Shown in pieces: positions 16,520 through 25,665 of a DNA stretch of 64,000 nucleotides. The position numbers and the translations under genes are program-made. Origin of the DNA: Paenibacillus arenosi (GTDB lineage Bacteria > Bacillota > Bacilli > Paenibacillales > Paenibacillaceae); the NCBI RefSeq assembly GCF_014841135.1, contig NZ_JACYTN010000010.1:1-64000 (forward strand). Reading direction: 5' to 3'. Under the pieces are notes generated by a model. That model saw only the letters and a program-made list of their open reading frames with translations, had not been told where the DNA came from and did no database searches. The number at the start of each line of letters is the position of its first letter. Position 1 is the stretch's first letter.

Positions 16520-18602
16520 TATTCTGCCTCCGCTTCTTTCTATATTTGCGAATCATGAAAATAAGTGATACGAGAATCAGCACAATGACGAGCATTACTG
16601 CAACCATAAAGCCAAGCACATCGCTGCGCTCCATAATATTACTTACAAGTGACTGTTCATTTTGCTCTGCCTGCTTCTTAAAGCGATGGGCAAATACTTG
16701 TCCATCCTTATCAGCTGCCACACTGTCTCCAAATACTTTCCACTTCTGTTCTTCGCTGGCGAGCAGCTTGGAAGCCAAGTAATAATATTCAGAGCTCGCT
16801 CCAGTGACCGCTAATAGTCCATGACCTTCTTTATACGGAGATTCAATGAGCTGCAATGTACCTAATCGCTTACCGTAATCCTGATCAATGCTCATTTTTT
16901 CATTCGAGATAAATCCCCCACCATCCGCAGCATATTGGAAGTAGAGCTTTGCATTCTGATCACGAATTACTTTATTGTTAGCATAGCTGCCAATCGCAAT
17001 AACATTGTAGTCTGTCAACTCAGAAGAAGCTACGGTGTCGTCAAAGAAGCGAATATTGCCTGTGTTCCCCTCTGCATATTGCCCAAGAAGATTAAACATA
17101 TTCGATAGTGCCAAATACGTATAGCTATCTCGCTCCTTTGGCATAACGACTGCAACTTGATTGAAGCTTCCATCGCGCAAGAACGGGCTTGGATAGTTGT
17201 TAAATAGTAATTCTGTCTTGTCCTTCGTATTCAATTGCAGTAAAGAATCCTTAGTAATATAAGCCCACGGCATCTCGTCCTGAGGTCGAATACATACACT
17301 GTGTTTCATTTCCAAATCAAATGCCACCGTCACCATAAAGTTACCTGATATATCAAGGTTTTTAGGTATTGGCAACGTTAGTGTGTCACTATTCGCCAGC
17401 TCAGAAGTCAGCTTCTTACTGCCTATTGGCTTGTCATTCACGTATACCGTCACCATAGAACGATCGAAGTCTAGATTTTTAGCGTAACGCATATCGAGAC
17501 TAATCTTGCTGGCGTCTGCAATGGCGCGGTTAGCAGGCAAAGCGATAAAGTAGCTTTTTTCTTGGCGCATAGGACCTTTTAACTCATCGCCAGTTTCCGT
17601 TAGTGTTACTTGCTTGCTCACACTTACAACGGGTGTGTTAACATCCGTGCTTTCGGTGATTACTTTTGAGCTTGCGTTCAATTGCATCATAAGCTCTTGA
17701 TTCGCAATAAATCGTCCTGCTTTAACGAGCAGATTCGCATCTTGAGAAGTTACAACAAGCGTTGGCTTCCCAGACCAGTTCACAACTTGAATAAGCGCTT
17801 GCTTACTAAAGTCCTGCTGCCCCAAAGATGCTTTGATCGTGGCTGGCAAATGATCATAAAGAGCAACAGCTACGATCCATTTTTTATGGTCCATCGATGC
17901 CGCATCAAACTTCTGCATCGGAATCGTGTCGTTCTTCCGTTTATTTGATTTTGCGAAGCCAGATAATGCGTGCACAGCTGCTTCCAATTCTGTCGAACTA
18001 CTTTGTTCAGGGATCACAATTAGATTGGAATCAGTATGAACCGTGTCCATTCCCGTGAATCGCTCATTGAAATCTTGAATCGTGCCGCTAAATGCTTCCG
18101 TATCGTACTTTACAGCAATCGTAGAAGACTTATACAACTCTAACCAATTATCATGTCTATCTGGCGGTACACAGATTTGATCATTTTTAGTGGTCTCAAT
18201 ATTACCTGTCACAGATAATGTATTGTTGCCCTTAACAAGTAATTCCGCTGGAACAACTACTGCCAACTGCTGCTTCACTTGATCAGCAACTTTAGGTCGG
18301 AAGGAATAAAACTTAGTTCCATTCATCGACAATGTCACACTGGAGCGATCATTGATCGCTAACTGAGATGCTTTGTAGTCCAGTGTAATCGTAGCGTTTT
18401 TTGCTTTCCAATAAGGTTCGGTTTGAAATTGAAAATGTTTAGAGGTCATCACACCCGATAACGACGTGTTCGTGTTCGTCATCAGCGTCTCGTACACCTT
18501 TACATTGCTAACTTCAGCAGCAGCAACTGCCATCGGCTGAACAAGCTGTACGATCAGCATACATATACAAGTGATGCCGATAAGTAGACTTCTTCTCATC
18601 AC
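16509..18602 (-). CDS. ydaN: BcsB-like exopolysaccharide synthase subunit (YdaN-like)
   Basis: A 697-residue exported protein with a signal peptide (about 1-27), a long extracytoplasmic region and a single C-terminal membrane helix (about 665-688) followed by a basic tail. The repeated pattern of beta-rich carbohydrate-binding-like and flavodoxin-like domains (SLSMNGTKFYSF…, AFDLEMKHSVCIRPQDEMPWAYI) is typical of the BcsB family that partners a BcsA-type synthase. It would guide the emerging polysaccharide outside the membrane. It lies between the synthase at 18619-19869 and the degenerate GGDEF receptor. The start may be GTG 18602 or the adjacent ATG 18599; the AGGAG site fits either. Confidence 0.85.
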   Translation of the reverse strand: MMRRSLLIGITCICMLIVQLVQPMAVAAAEVSNVKVYETLMTNTNTSLSGVMTSKHFQFQTEPYWKAKNATITLDYKASQLAINDRSSVTLSMNGTKFYSFRPKVADQVKQQLAVVVPAELLVKGNNTLSVTGNIETTKNDQICVPPDRHDNWLELYKSSTIAVKYDTEAFSGTIQDFNERFTGMDTVHTDSNLIVIPEQSSSTELEAAVHALSGFAKSNKRKNDTIPMQKFDAASMDHKKWIVAVALYDHLPATIKASLGQQDFSKQALIQVVNWSGKPTLVVTSQDANLLVKAGRFIANQELMMQLNASSKVITESTDVNTPVVSVSKQVTLTETGDELKGPMRQEKSYFIALPANRAIADASKISLDMRYAKNLDFDRSMVTVYVNDKPIGSKKLTSELANSDTLTLPIPKNLDISGNFMVTVAFDLEMKHSVCIRPQDEMPWAYITKDSLLQLNTKDKTELLFNNYPSPFLRDGSFNQVAVVMPKERDSYTYLALSNMFNLLGQYAEGNTGNIRFFDDTVASSELTDYNVIAIGSYANNKVIRDQNAKLYFQYAADGGGFISNEKMSIDQDYGKRLGTLQLIESPYKEGHGLLAVTGASSEYYYLASKLLASEEQKWKVFGDSVAADKDGQVFAHRFKKQAEQNEQSLVSNIMERSDVLGFMVAVMLVIVLILVSLIFMIRKYRKKRRQNNET

Positions 18603-18618
18603 ACGCTTCTCTCCTATC

Positions 18619-19869
18619 TTAAAAACGTTCCGTTTTATACCATTTCACTTCGCGCTTGAAAATTTGGTCCTTAATATACGCATACAATCCATATGCTGCT
18701 ACGACCATCCACATTTGGCAATAAGACACATACATAAGCAGTATGATCCATAAGTTAGAGAGGCGCATCTCTCCTTTTTCCGTAATGATCGTAATAAATG
18801 TTCCCGTAACAAATAGCGTTATCGCAAGCAACCATAGGAACATACTAAGCCCCGCAATCGTTGTATGAACATATCCCAAAGCATGTAAGATGAGTAAAAT
18901 ATCAGACATCACTAGCGACGTTAACAACAAAAAGTAAATGGATAAGAAATATAAAATATCAAAACGAATTCTTTTGGCTGAGCGGTCAAAGAGCAGCGGT
19001 ATGTTTTTGACGATCACATAAATATTGCCCTTTGCCCAGCGAGTACGCTGCTTGAACCATACTTTAAGCGTTTGGGGCTCCTGTTCCCAGGTGACGGCCT
19101 TAGGCTGAAACTTAATCCGGTAGCCCATCATGTAAATACGGAAGCTGATCTCCGTATCTTCTGCGATTGCTTTTACATCCCATCCACCAATTTCTTCAAC
19201 GATGTGACGTCGCATAATAAAGTTGGTGCCTGGGATGGTGCACAGCTTGAACAATTTCCATCGTCCTGCCTGCGCCATCCATTGAAACGATAACGTCTCG
19301 ATGTTAATAAATCGCGTTAACAAACTTGCGTCGCGGTTCCGTGTACGGAACTTGCCAATAACAGCACCGAGCGAATCATCATTCATAATCTCGCCTACCA
19401 AATATCGAAGCGCTGTTTTCTCAGGTGTATTATCTGCATCATAAATGGCAATCAGCTCACCTTTACTGCGCTGAAATCCAATATTCAGAGCATTAGATTT
19501 CCCTTTGCCGCCAGTAATCTTATCCGTATTAATAATGATTAGGTTCCGGCTAGGATAGCGATCTTGCAAATCTGCTAACAGGACACTGCTATCATCTGAT
19601 GAATTATCGTTAATGACGATAATCTCATATTTATGATGCGGATAGTCTAGAGCTAAAAGCGATTCGACAGTCTTTATAATAACCATTCCTTCATTGTGTG
19701 CCGGAACCATGATCGTAACGAAGGGCGCTTCCCCTTTGATGTCTGGCACCTTTTTGCCTTCAATATCGAGGTAATACAAGTAGCCTGCAATTATGAGAAC
19801 CACATTGACAAGCAAGAGAGACCATATACAAACCACGGCAATCATCATTAGTATATCTGCAATCGTCAT
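18619..19869 (-). CDS. ydaM: Processive family 2 glycosyltransferase, exopolysaccharide synthase (YdaM-like)
   Basis: About 416 residues. One N-terminal membrane helix is followed by a GT2 catalytic domain (about 50-290): VPAHNEG, the DND of VINDNSSDD, the DxD-type motif AIYDADN, the acceptor-site AEDTE, and Q-x-x-R-W as QRTRWAKG. At least four more helices follow. This is the BcsA/IcaA/PgaC arrangement of polymerising and secreting synthases. Frame is open to 19935, but that part encodes GAGGAGG as EEA; ATG 19869 just after it is the start. It has no PilZ domain, so c-di-GMP control must come from a partner, fitting the downstream receptor. The sugar polymerised is unknown. Confidence 0.9.
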   Translation of the reverse strand: MTIADILMMIAVVCIWSLLLVNVVLIIAGYLYYLDIEGKKVPDIKGEAPFVTIMVPAHNEGMVIIKTVESLLALDYPHHKYEIIVINDNSSDDSSVLLADLQDRYPSRNLIIINTDKITGGKGKSNALNIGFQRSKGELIAIYDADNTPEKTALRYLVGEIMNDDSLGAVIGKFRTRNRDASLLTRFINIETLSFQWMAQAGRWKLFKLCTIPGTNFIMRRHIVEEIGGWDVKAIAEDTEISFRIYMMGYRIKFQPKAVTWEQEPQTLKVWFKQRTRWAKGNIYVIVKNIPLLFDRSAKRIRFDILYFLSIYFLLLTSLVMSDILLILHALGYVHTTIAGLSMFLWLLAITLFVTGTFITIITEKGEMRLSNLWIILLMYVSYCQMWMVVAAYGLYAYIKDQIFKREVKWYKTERF

Positions 19870-19879
19870 AGCGGCCTCC

Positions 19880-21436
19880 TCATTTGAAATACTTCCGTTT
19901 GTATAATCGGTGGCCAATAATGAAGAAGCCGCCAAACGCTACAATCGTCACCAATATGATAACGATAAAGACTTTATTTTGAACATTAAACCAACGCTCG
20001 AAGCTTTTTTCTACTTTAGGCTTGTACTCAAATTCCTCACTAACTTCCTCGCGTGCAGTTGCTAGATCGATCAATTGGTCATTGATGTACAAAGAACCTC
20101 CGCTTGATCGAATGGTGTTCGCTTGTGTTGTTACAGTATGATCCCCATATTTCAAGTCAGCAAATGTTACCCAACTATCGCGGAGCCGCTGAACCGCTTG
20201 GACCAACTGCTGTTCATTATCATTGAAGTCGAATGTAATCGCCGTATTCATAGGTAGATCAGCGATAGCTGTTTCTTTATATTCCAATGCGTCCAGAAAA
20301 CGTAGCTGTAGACTATACAAAGAAGTAGGAAACGATAGTGATGAATTAACTTGCGACTTATGCATTAATTTCTCATTAGGAAATAAGACCGCTGTATCAA
20401 ATAAGCCCAGCCCGGAATTGGCATAGTGTTGGTCGTATGTCCAATACATCTCAGCCCCGATTCCTAAAGGGGCAACTCCCTGCTTAGCCATCGCATCAAT
20501 GAACAACTCAAAGCTCTTATTAAGATCTCTATCCAGTTGGCTTATAGTAGATGCTACAACAGGCACATTCACGACGACATTTCCGTTCCTGGATTGAACA
20601 TATTTCAACGTTTCTAAATAGCGTTTTGTAGCAGGATAGTCTAAATTGCTAAAAACAGGTCTAACACTTACAATGAACGGAATCCCTGCTTCATAAAGCT
20701 CGTCTGCGAGCTTCTCCAGCCTTATCAAGTCAGAGAACGGATAGATTTCCTTGAATACCACATACGTGCTGCTCTGTTCTGACCAGCCAAGCCAATCACG
20801 CAGTACATACCCTATCGCAAGTTCACTCAGGTTACCTTGTTCAAAAAAAGATACATAAGCCATTTCTTCCCCAACAACACCATATGGAGATTGTCGGTCG
20901 CTGTTCCTTGATGCAATAAGACCATGGCTACTGCCTGAATGGCTGACAATATAAGAGAGGGAATCGGCTTGAATTGACGGCTCTGAGAAATGATCGATCG
21001 ACAATCGAATCGTATCCTCGTTTATATGGTTCAAGCTCAGTCTGAGCTTATTCATTACAATAGCTGGAGCATTCGTGCCAATATGTAAGTAGCTACCCGT
21101 ATACTCTTCAATATCATTTAAGAACGCCCTATTAGAAACAGCAATATCAGGAACATTATGAACCCCTATTACTTGCGAATATTGATCCAGTTCGCCTTTC
21201 TGATACGTGTCAAAAGATTGAAGCGTAACCTTTACACTAAAAGTGGCAAGCATACGTTGAAGTGCTTCCACATTCCCTGCTTTTGATGTGCCCTTAGCCA
21301 AGCTATCGTACAATAACAGAATGTGTACAGGTTTACTAGCTTCAGCATGAAGTGAGGGAACAGACGTGACTGGCAAAATAATGAGCAGCATAATAATAAA
21401 TAGAAGTAATACTTTCTTTATAGCTTGTTGCAACAT
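19880..21436 (-). CDS. ydaL: DUF2334 (YdaL-like) exopolysaccharide protein
   Basis: A 518-residue protein with an N-terminal signal or membrane helix (about 8-30), a large extracytoplasmic region and one C-terminal helix (about 487-510) with a basic end. The middle part (residues about 215-420: IYPFSDLIRLEKLADELYEAGIPFIVSVRPVF…) has the polysaccharide-deacetylase-like barrel pattern of DUF2334. In this family metal ligands are often incomplete, so deacetylase activity is uncertain. The N-terminal 200 residues resemble a glutamine-amidotransferase-like fold (ILLLYDSLAKG…). It sits directly upstream of the synthase gene, as in the B. subtilis yda operon, and probably modifies or binds the polymer. 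Confidence 0.8.
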   Translation of the reverse strand: MLQQAIKKVLLLFIIMLLIILPVTSVPSLHAEASKPVHILLLYDSLAKGTSKAGNVEALQRMLATFSVKVTLQSFDTYQKGELDQYSQVIGVHNVPDIAVSNRAFLNDIEEYTGSYLHIGTNAPAIVMNKLRLSLNHINEDTIRLSIDHFSEPSIQADSLSYIVSHSGSSHGLIASRNSDRQSPYGVVGEEMAYVSFFEQGNLSELAIGYVLRDWLGWSEQSSTYVVFKEIYPFSDLIRLEKLADELYEAGIPFIVSVRPVFSNLDYPATKRYLETLKYVQSRNGNVVVNVPVVASTISQLDRDLNKSFELFIDAMAKQGVAPLGIGAEMYWTYDQHYANSGLGLFDTAVLFPNEKLMHKSQVNSSLSFPTSLYSLQLRFLDALEYKETAIADLPMNTAITFDFNDNEQQLVQAVQRLRDSWVTFADLKYGDHTVTTQANTIRSSGGSLYINDQLIDLATAREEVSEEFEYKPKVEKSFERWFNVQNKVFIVIILVTIVAFGGFFIIGHRLYKRKYFK

Positions 21437-21466
21437 GCCTATCCCCTTCCATTCATCTTGTTCATG

Positions 21467-22960
21467 CTATTGAACGATAATATCCTGATCACTTCGCCAC
21501 AAATATCCACGAATGGCATCTGCGATAGCAACAAATGTAACTAGGTCAAATGCCGCTGTAAATAAAAATTCATGCTTCGACAAATCCGCGTCTCCCGCTC
21601 CAATAATGGAAACAAGTATGCCCGATAATCCGAGTAACATGATACCTAGAATTAACGGCAGCCGTTGAATATGACGCATATGCTTGTCCTTTACAGCTTT
21701 AATAAATGAAGGCATATACAAGCCGATAATAATGATGACCCATAGCACGATGAAGCCGAATGTTTTCGGTGCTAATGCATGCTTGATTTTGCTATATACA
21801 GAAAAGAATGATGTCTGGGCAGCGAACTCCTTACCAGCAGACTTTTCATAGTTCCCCATCGCTGGTGGCCTTATCGTAAAAGCATGCTTTGCTGCGATAT
21901 CCAGCATCTTAAATGCTTGTCCTGGATTTGTTATATAGTAAGCCAGTATCGATCCAAATCCATATTTGCTGTAGAAATGATCCTCCAATATTTTTGAATC
22001 GACGTCTACTGTTGTATATGGCTCATAATAGATACTTTTATTAAGAACGGCATATTGCTTATCGATGCCAAATGCTTTCAAAGTAGCTTCAGGATCCTCT
22101 GATTCCATCAAAACGCCGCGAGTCATGGCATGGTACTGGTTAATATTTACGAACTCCTTCGGAATTAACACATATGTCCCAACGCCAGCTAGGAACAATG
22201 CAACTAAAATTGCTGACATCCCTATGCGATAAGCTCGCTCTTTACGTACAAAAATAAGTACAAGGCCCGTAACTGCTAAAATGACACCTACTGGGGCGTT
22301 TTGCTGCTTGCTCGTTGTTAATAACAGTGCACTAACAAAGAAAATCGCCATTAGCACATAATCATTGTAGCGATTCCTGTACAACAATAATCCCGCTGCG
22401 AATACATAAATGAGCATGGTCCATACGATGCTTTCACTGAAAAACGAGTTAAAGAACGCCGTATACGCCGTATCTGCAAATAGAAATATGGCGATCAAGG
22501 CAATTGGATAGCCGTATTTTCGAGGAATCTTCCAAGTGAGACTTTCCACAAACAAATAAATGGCGATTGTATACAACACAATAAAAATAATGGTCTGAAA
22601 CCGAATATCATACAATTGGTCATGATAAAACAACTCATTTAACCATATCGACAAACGAATAAAATACGACTGAGACGAAAATAAAGTTGCTCCATTTTCA
22701 TTAAAGTGCTGAAAAATACCGTACTCTTTTATGAAGTAGCCTAAGTAATAACTATCATAGTTCGGCATATTGAAATATAAGCCGTTACTGTAGAGAATTC
22801 GAAAATAATCACCATTGTCTGCCATTCCAATATAGGGTGGAACGAACAGTGCGATGATCGTAATGAATAGCACTCCTAAGGCTGCGAGCATAGCCGGAGA
22901 TACATACCGACTTAATGCAATAAGCTTGCTTTTTACGAGTATGCTCCCTTTCTCCGTCAT
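21467..22960 (-). CDS. Polytopic GT-C-like membrane protein of the exopolysaccharide operon
   Basis: A 497-residue integral membrane protein with about 11 predicted helices. The first outside loop carries acidic residues in GMADNGDYFR, where GT-C glycosyltransferases keep the catalytic Asp. A larger soluble loop follows (about 270-390). The architecture fits a lipid-linked-sugar-dependent GT-C enzyme (YfhO- or WsfD-like), but no family signature is certain. With the GtrB-like transferase at 24172 in the same operon and a GtrA-like protein at 26515, it could complete a pathway that decorates a surface polymer with sugars from undecaprenyl-phosphate. That pathway is an inference. Confidence 0.65.
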   Translation of the reverse strand: MTEKGSILVKSKLIALSRYVSPAMLAALGVLFITIIALFVPPYIGMADNGDYFRILYSNGLYFNMPNYDSYYLGYFIKEYGIFQHFNENGATLFSSQSYFIRLSIWLNELFYHDQLYDIRFQTIIFIVLYTIAIYLFVESLTWKIPRKYGYPIALIAIFLFADTAYTAFFNSFFSESIVWTMLIYVFAAGLLLYRNRYNDYVLMAIFFVSALLLTTSKQQNAPVGVILAVTGLVLIFVRKERAYRIGMSAILVALFLAGVGTYVLIPKEFVNINQYHAMTRGVLMESEDPEATLKAFGIDKQYAVLNKSIYYEPYTTVDVDSKILEDHFYSKYGFGSILAYYITNPGQAFKMLDIAAKHAFTIRPPAMGNYEKSAGKEFAAQTSFFSVYSKIKHALAPKTFGFIVLWVIIIIGLYMPSFIKAVKDKHMRHIQRLPLILGIMLLGLSGILVSIIGAGDADLSKHEFLFTAAFDLVTFVAIADAIRGYLWRSDQDIIVQ

Positions 22961-22988
22961 AAGCCCTCACCCTTTCTTTACTTTCAAT

Positions 22989-24140
22989 TTAATGTGCATA
23001 GGCCAATAATGCCATTAAGTTATCAAAGGAATAGGCTTGCTGTGATGCAGCGTCTCCATATCCCCCATCAAGCTTTGTGCCACTATTTTGTACCTGGTAC
23101 TGTTCCATTCTGCGAATACTTGCTTCATATAACTCTTTATCTCTGAGTTCAGTACCAATCATGGCTGTAATCGCGTAAATAGCCGTCGATTGAATGTCTG
23201 TCGTCGCTTTTCCTACTTTGGTATATTGCCCAAACATTGTTCCTGCTTGCACATGTTCTTTTATATACTTGATACTTGACGGATGATGCTGATTCACCTC
23301 AACGAGCGATAAAATGGTCAATAACGACTCAACCATATTGATTCGTTCCGATTGATAGCTTTCCGTTTTGTAGCTGTATCTTGTCTCATAAAATGGAAAC
23401 TCGTCTGACAAAAAGCCCTGATGCAGGATGTCGAGCATATTTTGCTGTAGTGTCTTACTTTCTTCTGATGAAATAGGTAGCAATCCTAATGAAGTAAGGT
23501 CGATGTAACACAGCGTAATAAAGTCATTTGTAATTTTATATGTTTCATCATAAAAGTCATACAAACGTCCGTCTCTAATGTTGTGTTCATAGAAACGCTT
23601 GCCGTATTGGTCTGCTTCTTGGCGGTATCGTTCATCGTTAAAAACATTCCCTGCCTCATGCAAGGCACGTATTAATCGCAGATCGTCAACTGCAGCATTC
23701 AACGTGTGGCGTTTATTTTGTTGTGGACTGTATCGATAACTGAATCCACTGGATAGGTCAAATGTCTGCTTTGCTCGATTCCATTCGTTGTCAAACGCTT
23801 GCTGTTGGCCTGTTCGTGTATAATAACGCATTAGTAATCCTGCTGATTCACTCAGTACCTCATGCCCAGTAGCTACATCAGCATTCTGATCTGTGTTGCT
23901 GAAGTTTGTAAATATGCCGTACTCACCATTCATCTGCTCATTTATAAACTGGTACAATTGTTGCTCATTTGCTTGTACATGTGGTTCATTTCCGTAGGTC
24001 TCTTCAGGAAATAGTGGAGCTGACACATTAGGTTTATCATCAGGTTGAACAGGACGTGCAACCTGCTCTGATCGATCACAGGAAGTGAGTAACAGAATAG
24101 ATACAACAATTCCTGCACCAAGCATCATATTTTTGTTCAT
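22989..24140 (-). CDS. ydaJ: GH8-like secreted lipoprotein (YdaJ-like)
   Basis: A lipoprotein of about 383 residues (lipobox ILLLTSC, Cys near residue 20) with an (alpha/alpha)6-barrel glycosidase pattern of family 8. A Glu in the VLSESAGLLMRYY segment and the AAVDDLRLIRAL segment occupy the places of the acid and base residues of GH8 enzymes. A Gly/Ala-rich end follows (YGDAASQQAYSFDNLMALLAYA). ATG 24140 is chosen over 24170 because a GTGAGGT site precedes it. YdaJ and related extracellular glycosylases trim or release the exopolysaccharide made by the neighbouring synthase. It follows the GtrB-like gene by 31 bases. Confidence 0.8.
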   Translation of the reverse strand: MNKNMMLGAGIVVSILLLTSCDRSEQVARPVQPDDKPNVSAPLFPEETYGNEPHVQANEQQLYQFINEQMNGEYGIFTNFSNTDQNADVATGHEVLSESAGLLMRYYTRTGQQQAFDNEWNRAKQTFDLSSGFSYRYSPQQNKRHTLNAAVDDLRLIRALHEAGNVFNDERYRQEADQYGKRFYEHNIRDGRLYDFYDETYKITNDFITLCYIDLTSLGLLPISSEESKTLQQNMLDILHQGFLSDEFPFYETRYSYKTESYQSERINMVESLLTILSLVEVNQHHPSSIKYIKEHVQAGTMFGQYTKVGKATTDIQSTAIYAITAMIGTELRDKELYEASIRRMEQYQVQNSGTKLDGGYGDAASQQAYSFDNLMALLAYAH

Positions 24141-24171
24141 TCTATTAAACCTCACTTTCGTACCATACACG

Positions 24172-25152
24172 CTACATCACGGAAGGAACTTTCGCTTCAT
24201 TTGACCGATTAGATGTCTGTATATGCTCAAAATTCACTTCATTTTGAACGATATACAACGGCCTACTCTTACTCTCGTCATATATTCTGGCGATATATTC
24301 GCCAATAATACCTAAAGAAAGCATCTGCACACCGCTGAACAGTGTAATAGCTACCATAATCGATGTCCAACCTGGCTCAGTTGGAGAACCAATAAGTTTG
24401 GCACATACAGAATAAATTAAAAGGCCAAGTGCCAGTATAACTGTAACAAAACCTATACGCATAATATATTTTAACGGCTTCGAGGAGAAAGAAACGATGC
24501 CGTCCGTTGCGAATCTCAGCATTTTTCGAAGCGGATATTTCGTTTCACCAGCAAATCGCTCATTCCGATCGTACTCTACATACGTTTGTTTAAATCCAAT
24601 CCAGCTAATCATTCCGCGAATAAATCGATTTTTCTCAGACATGCGGTTGAATATATGTGCCACTTTGCTATCAATCAGTCTGAAGTCACCTGTGTCTTTT
24701 GGGATATCTACATCCGACATATAATTGAGGAACCGATAGAAGTACTTAGCTGTTACGAGCTTGAACCACGTTTCTCCCTCGCGTTTCCTCCTTTTGCCAT
24801 ATACGATATCATAGCCTTCCTCCCACTTCGCAATCATGCTTTCAATAACTTCAGGGGGATCTTGTAAGTCCGCATCTATAATGACAACCGCATCTCCATT
24901 AGCCTTAGCAATTCCAGCGGTTACGGCAGCCTGATGCCCGAAATTTCTTGCAAAATCGATGATCTTCACATTATAGTCGCTACTGGCAATAAGAGTTAAT
25001 TTTTCCAATGTACGATCACGACTTCCATCATTGACGAAAATCAACTCATAAGCATAGTTCGTATGTCTCATTACACGCGTCAACGATTCATAGCAATGTT
25101 CAATAACTTCTTCTTCGTAATAAGCTGGTATGACAACAGATATTAGTTTCAC
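24172..25152 (-). CDS. GtrB/DPM1-type glycosyltransferase
   Basis: A 326-residue bactoprenol-phosphate glycosyltransferase. The GT2 domain (1-225) has VVIPAYYEEE, FVNDGSRDRT, the ADLQDPPE metal motif and the RGMISWIGFKQ segment. Two C-terminal membrane helices (about 232-255 and 265-290) and the IGEYIARIYDESKSRPLYIV motif are characteristic. The family (CsbB, YkoT, GtrB, ArnC) loads a sugar onto undecaprenyl phosphate. It starts with GTG 25152 after a GAGAGGAG site and is the first gene of the exopolysaccharide operon. A matching GtrA-like candidate flippase lies at 26515-26952. Confidence 0.9.
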   Translation of the reverse strand: MKLISVVIPAYYEEEVIEHCYESLTRVMRHTNYAYELIFVNDGSRDRTLEKLTLIASSDYNVKIIDFARNFGHQAAVTAGIAKANGDAVVIIDADLQDPPEVIESMIAKWEEGYDIVYGKRRKREGETWFKLVTAKYFYRFLNYMSDVDIPKDTGDFRLIDSKVAHIFNRMSEKNRFIRGMISWIGFKQTYVEYDRNERFAGETKYPLRKMLRFATDGIVSFSSKPLKYIMRIGFVTVILALGLLIYSVCAKLIGSPTEPGWTSIMVAITLFSGVQMLSLGIIGEYIARIYDESKSRPLYIVQNEVNFEHIQTSNRSNEAKVPSVM

Positions 25153-25271
25153 GTTATCGCTCCTCTCATTCTAATTCTAATGAACAATATAAATAAGTCT
25201 GGACTCACGACCTGAATAGTTCAGCATTCCGTCAGTCTTCATAACTTCACAAATAATACTTTATACCTATG

Positions 25272-25300
25272 ATTATCAGCAATTATGTGAAAATGATCAA
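25272..25300 (-). promoter_or_regulatory. Candidate sigma-A promoter of the exopolysaccharide operon
   Basis: On the minus strand, TTGATC (25295-25300) and GATAAT (25272-25277) are separated by exactly 17 bases. The implied leader before the first gene is about 110 bases. It is the best-spaced pair in the 500-base gap; the match is only 4/6 and 5/6. Confidence 0.4.
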
Positions 25301-25462
25301 GAATAAATAATACATATCCTTATGATTATAGTTCTACAGACTTAACAATTTCTGAACAAAATGATGTACCCATTGTAGTCCAACTCGAATCAGAAAATAA
25401 AAGGTAATACCTGTAACGTGAATTCAAGCCTATCGCTGCGCCATTTTTCCTTATACATGAGC

Positions 25463-25504
25463 AAAAATGAAGGCTCTCCACTTCTTAACGAAGATGGAAA
25501 GCCT
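25463..25504 (-). terminator. Rho-independent terminator
   Basis: On the minus strand the stem AGGCTTTCCA pairs with TGGAGAGCCT (one G-T pair; plus-strand 25471-25480 and 25495-25504) and is followed after TCA by TTTTT. It would end the minus-strand gene at 25666. Confidence 0.65.
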
Positions 25505-25665
25505 CTGTATAAAATAATTCCCCCATCTTCTGGAAGCGAAAACTTTACTCGCAGCATAACAAAGCTATTATTAGTGGGTCTATTTTCCTATTCAGACTTA
25601 AGTTATAAGTTCTTCGTATATCCTCATAAAAGATATCGATAACCAAGTGTAAGCAGTAGCACCCG

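Larger units (their letters stand above)
25153..25665. other. Intergenic region upstream of the exopolysaccharide operon
   Basis: About 510 bases. It holds the candidate promoter at 25272-25300 and the terminator of the lysoplasmalogenase-like gene at 25463-25504. A 74-codon plus-strand open frame at 25418 runs through that terminator and has no ribosome site, so it is not called. Confidence 0.5.

Noticed and set aside
25418-25642. 74-codon plus-strand open frame in the gap before the lysoplasmalogenase-like gene
   Set aside because: It reads through a terminator hairpin, lacks a ribosome site and resembles nothing known.
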